Source: Entrophospora sp. SA101 (taxonomy: Eukaryota; Glomeromycota; Glomeromycetes; Entrophosporales; Entrophosporaceae). From it: DNA of 25,770 bases. Positions 19,528 through 25,770 of this stretch are shown here, in pieces. Below the pieces are notes generated by a model, which did not search any database, was not told the DNA's origin, and saw only the letters and a program-made list of their open reading frames with translations. The stretch lies in assembly GCA_958430865.1 (NCBI GenBank), contig CAUDNR010000846.1, positions 83,181 through 108,950 on the forward strand, given 5' to 3'. The position numbers and the translations under genes are program-made. Within the stretch, counting starts at the first letter, position 1. Every line of letters starts with the position of its first letter.

Positions 19528-20952
19528 CCAGTAAAAAACTATTAATTGGGCTAACTATCTATATCTAAACATACATTACAAAGTACCAAATATTTATCTT
19601 TAAAATATTTTTATTATTATTAATTGGAACTTTAGAAGATTTTAATTAGAATTTAGAATTACTTATTTTCTTTTAAGGAAAAATAAAGGTTGGCGCCAAA
19701 TAAAGCAAAAAAAAGCTCGGTTCATCCTGAAAGCATCATGAAACCCTCCAAAAAATTTCTTTACAAGAGAACAATGTGCAACAAATCAATAAATTACATT
19801 TTTATGTCTGGACCTTTGCCTTTTTTTTTTTTTTTCTAGAAGAAAACATACATTTTGTGATTCTTTTACAAATGAATCATTAAATATCTCAAACATATGA
19901 AAGAAAAAATACAAAATATAATAAACTATGGGCAGATAGTCAATCAACTCGATCCTTTTGTTTATTCATTTACAAATTAAATAAAAGGCAATAATATCTT
20001 TATAATTTATTGTTATCAAGTTATCAGACTCATGATCGTGATTTCCAATCAAACCTATAGTAAAAGATATATGTTTTATACCGATGTAATAATCCGTTAA
20101 TTATTTACTGTTATTATTATTGTCTGCCTATAATCTGTTATTACGATAGTTAAATAAACGTAATATACCGCTTATTTATTTAACATTCAACGTATGGTTT
20201 GTTCATAATCACATTCAACTCAAAATAAACCAAAGTCAATTACATTTAAAGTCGAATTCAAACTTTAGAACCACCAAACAAATCAATTACTACTCCTTCT
20301 TCACGATCAAAAAATAAAGAAGTAAATGAATGGATCAAATATTTGTTTGCTATCATCAATGACATTTGAAAACCAAACAAGAATATTCTTTATTATTATC
20401 ATTTAATTAACAAGCGTTTTGCTTGTGTATTTGGAGGACAAAATAAATAAATAAATATAATAATTAATAAAGTAATATAAAAGGGAGAAATGTCAATGGA
20501 GTTTGTATGGGAAGGAGATGAATGGGAAAAAAATTTTTTAATTATTATTTTTTTTAAAAGTGAGGAAACACACACCAATCAAATAAATTTTAGAAATTTT
20601 AGATTACATTGATTTACAAATATAAATTTAGAGTTTTGTTTTTTTTATTATTATTATCAAAATCTATCAAAACATTTTTAGATTTGAAGGAAAGAAATAT
20701 TTAAACATCAAAAGTTTTCATTTTTTACACGAGTAAACTTCATTGAAACACGAGATAATTTTTTTTTTTACCAAATAAATAATCAAATAATGAATTATCC
20801 GCTAAATAATTTTATTTTCTTAAATAATTATGTTTGAATAAAATAAAAATTTTAAAATTTAACTAAATTTGATTTTAATAAACCATTTCAATGCATACGA
20901 ATACATATGTATATGTATATGAGACCCTTAAATGCCAAGGAAATCATCTTTA
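19528..20952. other. AT-rich intergenic DNA
   Basis: No supported gene. A 40-codon ATG ORF at 20490-20612 (MSMEFVWEGDEWEKN...) follows a TATAAAAGGG word at 20476-20485, which sits too close to the ATG to be its TATA box. A poly-T tract lies at about 19821-19836, and TATATG repeats at about 20905-20921. Confidence 0.35.
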
Positions 20953-21201
20953 TTAATAGCCTTCTTTATATTTAGTTTTTTTCCTTATCAATTGAAAAAA
21001 TCTCGAATATATATGAAAATATGAATGGTCAAATTCTTCTAAAAAAAAATTACCCAAATAATAACAATAATATTTATCCACAAACATATTACGAAATGTC
21101 TTAAATATTTTCCAACTTATTATGTAATTTATTTTTATTTTTTTTAAGATATATTTTAATTTCTGCAGGTCGAAAAAGGATAAATCAGTACGCCGCTCCA
21201 C
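20953..21201 (-). pseudogene. possible coding remnant, unrecognised
   Basis: Open for 82 codons from a GTG, beginning ERRTDLSFFDLQKLKYILKK. The rest is rich in Y, F, I and K, as expected from translated AT-rich DNA. Weak. Confidence 0.15.
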
Positions 21202-21363
21202 TAATTGTGATCACCAAAAAGACGTAATCAGAATTAACATTTTTAAATTGAAACATTTGAATATGTCGCGGAATCTATAATATCAAAATCAAGCCGAGTC
21301 TTTATTTATAATAATGTAGCGAGAGAAATAATTGAAGTATAAATACGTTATAAGTTCTATATT

Positions 21364-21374
21364 GGGGGGGGGGG
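21364..21374. repeat. G11 homopolymer
   Basis: Eleven consecutive G in an otherwise very AT-rich stretch; length may be unreliable in the assembly. Confidence 0.9.
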
Positions 21375-21424
21375 TTTAGGACGTCAAATAATGGATGTTT
21401 ACATTTATCTAATGAAATTGATAT

Positions 21425-21628
21425 TTATAAAATTTTTAGCACTATCTTTTGAGTTACTATAAACCTGCCAAGTATTGCTTTTTCTTCGAAAGAAGAATGA
21501 TTAAAACAAATTTCAAAGAAAGAGTCATTACGCATGTATGGTTTGAAATGAAATAAATCGGTTCGTATGGTGGAATTTATTCTGTCATAGAACTGACTAA
21601 ATTCAGAAAATAATTGCCAAGCGCACAA
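21425..21628 (-). pseudogene. possible coding remnant, unrecognised
   Basis: Open for 67 codons without ATG. The residues CAWQLFSEFSQFYDRINSTI and later SFEEKAILGRFIVTQKI have a balanced, protein-like composition unlike neighbouring frames. No family is recognised; it is perhaps a fragment of an old transposon or gene. Confidence 0.25.
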
Positions 21629-23317
21629 TATAGTTTAGCTCTATTTTTTTTTCTTAAAACGAGCTTTACTAATATAATTATTAATCAAAAGAAATTTTTG
21701 TTACAATTAAAAACTCACCAAAAATAGTTAATTTTATATTAATATATATTATTCGGGTGAGCATATTGTAGATTTTTGAAATGAATAAATGCGTAATATT
21801 TTTTTGTGTTTACCGAGGAAAATATTGATTGTTTCATTCTTGTCTATTGCTTAGGTTTATTCATCTTTGGTTTTAAAACGTTAAAATTTGAAATTAGTTT
21901 CTGTTTTTTTTTGCCTTTCTATTAAATTTAATTTATTGTTAAATAAAAACATTGGCACAAAATAAATTGTGTGTTGTGTGTGTGATTGGAGAAGAAGGTT
22001 GTAGATTAATTGATTGGTAGGTGATTATAATTTTTAATCACATATAATCTATTAAAAAACAATATTTGTCATGCATACGCAGGCAGTGTACCATTTTCAT
22101 TGTACCATCTCTATATTTGTGTTTTCGAGTAACGTTGTAAAATAAATATACTTTGCTATATTAGTATCAATTCAAGATTTTTTTTGTTTCATCCATTGTC
22201 AGGATTGTCATTGTTTCATCATCACTGTAAATCGATTAATTTTTTTAAATATTTTGTTCGAATTTTAATAAAATTCTCGAACATAGATATCTTCTTTATA
22301 AATTTCCTTTCATATTGAGTAAGAAAATTTTTAACCAATCAAATTTGCATATGTATGTGTTTGCATATATGTTATATATAGAAAGAATAATTTTTAATAT
22401 TATGTTTCTTTCTTAAAATAATAAACACACTAAAAGGTTTATTGAATGCGAAAATTAAATTAAAAATAAGGTTATTACTTATTAAATATTCGAGCGAGAG
22501 TTAAAGAAAAATAATTTTGAATTCTCATTACTTATTCGGATATGCCATCAATTTTTGGATGAGATCAAGATAAAGGGTAGAAAAAACATATGTTAAAACA
22601 TATCCATCACATTTCACGCATCATCTTATCATCATTACGAATCTCATTTCTATTGTTATCAATTCTTTGTGTTCATCAATATGTGCAGCACATATATATG
22701 AATAGTTCGTTATAATAGTTTTTTTTTTTGAATAAAAGATTATGGAAAAAATGTATGCGAAAGTAATTTGATCAGTAATTTTTTGTCAATTTGAACCTAA
22801 ATATGTACTATTTATAGCACTATAAACAATATCATAAATATTATTTTCTATTTGATTTTTCGAGTGTTTAAGTGAGCCTAGACCATCCATTAAAATCAAT
22901 AGATAATAAAAAAACTATCAAAAAGGAACAAGTAGCAATAGTAGCAATGTAATTAATAACTGATATGTACTTGCATGCATTAATATCATTTTGGAAATTA
23001 ATTTTGATCTAGTTATTTTAACATAGTAATAGTGCAGTGCAACGGTCAATTATTATCACTTGATTTTAAAAGCTTATTAAAAAAAAGAAAAAAGTAATCT
23101 GACAGAATTAAAACTAAAGACTCAAGTTTCATTTTCATCGGTTTAATTTTTTCATTTTATTAGAAAAGTTTTGAGTTGTAATGCTTCAATTTAGAACATT
23201 TATATGTGTCTATATGTAAAGACAACGAATTAAATATACAATTCAATTTTTTTTATAAAAACAAAAACATTTCTCAAATCTGCCACATTAATATGTAAAT
23301 CAAATTTTTATTTATTA
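21629..23317. other. AT-rich DNA with no supported gene
   Basis: I see no open frame, tRNA-like box or clear repeat family. A short perfect ATGTGC-A-GCACAT palindrome lies at about 22680-22692. Confidence 0.4.
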
Positions 23318-23691
23318 TGGTTGGCTCGGTCCAAAGACCTTTTATTGCTGCGCCACACGCTCAAATTTCTTTCGTGATTCGTAAAAGGGTCTTCACGTGA
23401 TTTTGGTTAAAAAATTATTTTCCTTCCTGCCAAATTTATATACGATTGTCGAGTATTTAGCAATGATCCTAGCGCTCAAATTCCTCATGAGCATAGTAAA
23501 GTACATGTTTTAAAAAAAAATAGAACTCTACAACAAATAATTTTTTTGAGAAAATCTCTCTATTACATTAAAATTAAAGTCCTATTCCATCAACTAATAG
23601 AGCTATTTTTTTAAAAGGGTAGGACAGAAAGTGACTTCTATACTTTCAAAATTTGCACAAAATTTAGGAAGTCTTTAGACCGAGCCAACTA
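23318..23691 (+). mobile_element. MITE copy A, 374 bp, TA-flanked
   Basis: Ends TGGTTGGCTCGGTCCAAAGA and, inverted, TAGTTGGCTCGGTCTAAAGA, with TA on both sides (23316-23317 and 23692-23693). The interior is non-coding. It is alignable along most of its length with copy B in the opposite orientation, sharing blocks such as TTCACGTGATTTTGGTTAAA and AGAGCTATTTTTTTAAAAGG. Confidence 0.8.
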
Positions 23692-24423
23692 TACTATTTT
23701 TTACCATGGAAATTGCATTTTTAATATGACCCTGCTTTTTGTAAAAGAAAGTGAAAATTTTATTGCAAGCTTAGAAATTTTCCGTGATACGCGAAAAATC
23801 TTTCCAATAAAAGAAATATGATTACTTAAATTAGAAAAGATCATCTAAAATTTGACTTTCAGATTGACATTTATAGATGACTTGAAATAAAGAGAGTATT
23901 TTAAGGGGGTATGGGGATAACAGAGGATCTTAGGTCACATATAATCTTCTAAATGACGTGACCATTATGGTTCAGTGAAGATCTGCATTTTGGGGCAAAA
24001 TGTCACAAAAATTATCAATTGTCAACCTTTACATAAAACATTGTATTATTCTTTTTGTACCACAAGATGATATTACTTTTATATATGAATAAAGTTAATT
24101 TTATCTAAAAAATTAACATAGTTTGTGTGATGAGTAAAGACTTTTCTATGTAGGAAATGCAGATTTGGGGTCCCACTGATTCATTCACAGCTTGGCAATT
24201 AATATATTATAAAATTCTCATATGCATCAAAAATGATCAAAAATTTTACTACTTACTTATGATTTCAAGTTGTAATTGATTCTTTATCTGATACAGTGTA
24301 CACTATCTAAAGACATCAAATGCTGCGTTGAGTGCCAAAAATCTTCAAACTCAAAAATAGCAATGATATTCTTTGGTGTCACGATATTATAGAATCATAT
24401 GACTCAGTCATTGATCGTTAGTA
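23692..24423. other. spacer between the two MITE copies, with older element pieces
   Basis: Non-coding. It includes a CAGTG...CACTG segment (23973-24178) with partial inner inverted similarity (ATCTGCATTT on both strands). It also includes a partial relative of the MITE end at about 24305-24345 (CTAAAGACATCAAATGCTGC), close to the palindrome-centre version. Confidence 0.5.
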
Positions 24424-24803
24424 TAGTTGGCACGGTCCAAAGACTTCCTAAATTTTGGGCAAATTTTAAAAGTATAGAAGTCATTTTCTGTCCTATCTTT
24501 TAAAAAAATAGCTTTATTAGTTGATAGAATATTATTTAGTTTTAATGTAATAGAGAGAGAAATTTGAGCGCTAATATCATTGCTAAATTTAGACTAGTTT
24601 TCGATCATCATTACTAAATTTAGACTAATACTCGACCATCATATCTAAATATGGCAGCAAGGAAAATAATTTTTTAACCAAAATCACGTGAAGCCCTTTT
24701 TTTAAAAAATTTTATTGCATTTTTGAACGAATCACGAAATCGCAATTTTTTGAAATTTGAGTACGTGGCGCAGCATCATGAGGTCTTTAGATCGAGCCAA
24801 CCA
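24424..24803 (-). mobile_element. MITE copy B, 380 bp, TA-flanked
   Basis: Inverted homologue of copy A. Ends are TAGTTGGCACGGTCCAAAGA and, inverted, TGGTTGGCTCGATCTAAAGA, with TA at 24422-24423 and 24804-24805. It differs from A by substitutions and by a local duplication of a TCTAAATTTAG(C/T)AATGAT segment near 24580-24640. Confidence 0.8.
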
Positions 24804-24880
24804 TATCAGAAAAGTTTTATCAGCTATCAATAGCCAATTAGCCATTTAACAGAAAATTACAAAAATAATGAAGGTCATTT

Positions 24881-25012
24881 GTTCAAGATCAACATCCAAT
24901 AAATGTAACCCCCAAGTTAGCTCATAGAAAACAAATTATTAAGGATACTACCATCTGCCATGTTGACACTACTGTGAAGAATCTCTCCAGTTACTCATCA
25001 ATATGGAAGTAA
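24881..25012 (+). pseudogene. short coding-like fragment, unrecognised
   Basis: Open for 43 codons to TAA with balanced composition (QDQHPINVTPKLAHRKQIIK, then DTTICHVDTTVKNLSSYSSI). No ATG and no family recognised; it is probably a remnant. Confidence 0.25.
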
Positions 25013-25770
25013 CTAGCAAATTTTATTTTTAAAATTTACTCCTCAAACCAAAAATGCAAAAAATTTATAACCTGCAAAATAATTGGTTTATTTTACTAGT
25101 TGAGCAATATGTCACAGGAAGTGTAATTACATATATAAATAGAAAATCTGACTCATGTAACCAATCAGTTTTTTAAATATCTCTATTTTTATAAACAAAT
25201 TCAAGCATTATTAATAATAAAAATAAATCTATTTCATTATAGCTTTCTAACAAATCCTCTCTTATATTGATAGAGGCTCTCCATGTCAAGCTATATTTAT
25301 TTGAAAACAGCATTACTTTTTACCAATATTACCTTTATAAACTTGATGAGTGTTTAAAAAAATGAAGAATACCATAATTTTCATGTGGGTATAGCTTTAT
25401 GTGGATTGTTGTTTATTAAAGTTTAGTGAAATTTTAATAAATTTTATTTATCAATATATACACAAAAGAAAAAATGTGGGCTGGAGATTATCAGGAGTAA
25501 TGACCAAATACAGTAATTTGTTGATAACAGTGCTGAAACTTCGCTGTGTAACTAGTACAAATTTAGAAACCATCTCCAAAACTTAAAATTTGATTAGTGT
25601 GTAATGTTACACCCGGGCATTGCGGGCATTGAATTTTCAACACCAAGATTTTTTTCTATTTTATTAATAGCCTCCCTAAATTTTTCTAAAAGAAGGAATA
25701 AGTTCAAAAAAATTTATGTGTCAAATTTGGAGATTGCTGAGCAAAAATGGTTAAAATTAAGGTTTGTGGC
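25013..25770. other. AT-rich DNA to the window end
   Basis: No supported gene. A 61-codon open frame at 25401-25586 has a few protein-like residues near its end (LLITVLKLRCVTSTNLETIS) but lacks ATG. At 25602-25630 a GC-richer GTTACACCCGGGCATTGCGG segment stands out; it may be the edge of another repeat cut by the window. Confidence 0.35.

Noticed and set aside
23973..24178. CAGTG...CACTG element between the MITEs
   Set aside because: Only five terminal bases match directly and the inner ATCTGCATTT match is offset; no TA duplication is seen. It is kept as a hint in the spacer entry only.
1..25770. tRNA, rRNA or CRISPR features
   Set aside because: No A/B-box-like pair with a cloverleaf, no rRNA-like conserved words and no regularly spaced direct repeats with unique spacers were found by eye.

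Overview
This is a eukaryotic nuclear window. It is very AT-rich, with GT-AG introns of about 70-120 bp, asparagine-rich microsatellite-coded insertions in proteins, long empty intergenic stretches and many short inverted-repeat elements. Together with a CENP-B/pogo-like transposase remnant, this fits a fungus, and the overall style most resembles an arbuscular mycorrhizal fungus (Glomeromycotina, Rhizophagus-like). That assignment is inference from style, not from a database match.

Layout. 1-2232: mostly non-coding, with three short GC-richer islands that may be small exons or gene remnants. 2233-4829 (+): a six-exon alpha/beta-hydrolase of the hormone-sensitive-lipase/esterase family, with HGGG, GDSSG and His motifs assembled across introns. 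4830-9359: intergenic DNA with a degenerate minisatellite, a decayed gene split by a pogo/Tigger-type element (inverted ends, CENP-B-type HTH remnant, array of a 15-bp subterminal motif), two further MITE-like structures and several hairpins. 9360-15924: a giant inverted repeat. Each arm is 3274 bp with no mismatch found, and the arms are separated by a 10-N assembly gap plus 7 bp. Each arm carries one full copy of MRI1 (methylthioribose-1-phosphate isomerase, methionine salvage; two exons, 427 aa) and one decayed ORF. 16031-17589 (-): a RhoGEF (DH-domain) gene of at least four exons, with no recognisable PH domain before the palindrome boundary. 17590-25770: long AT-rich DNA with weak coding remnants and two opposed copies of a 375-380 bp MITE.

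The main anomaly is the palindrome. Its centre lies inside an element of the same MITE family found at 23.3-24.8 kb. Arm identity, an N-gap at the centre and two unrelated outer flanks suggest a scaffold join of two copies of the same contig end, or a fold-back assembly error. A very recent real inverted duplication is possible. The recognised genes (hydrolase, MRI1, RhoGEF) are unrelated housekeeping or signalling genes, and I see no operon-like or novel multi-gene system.
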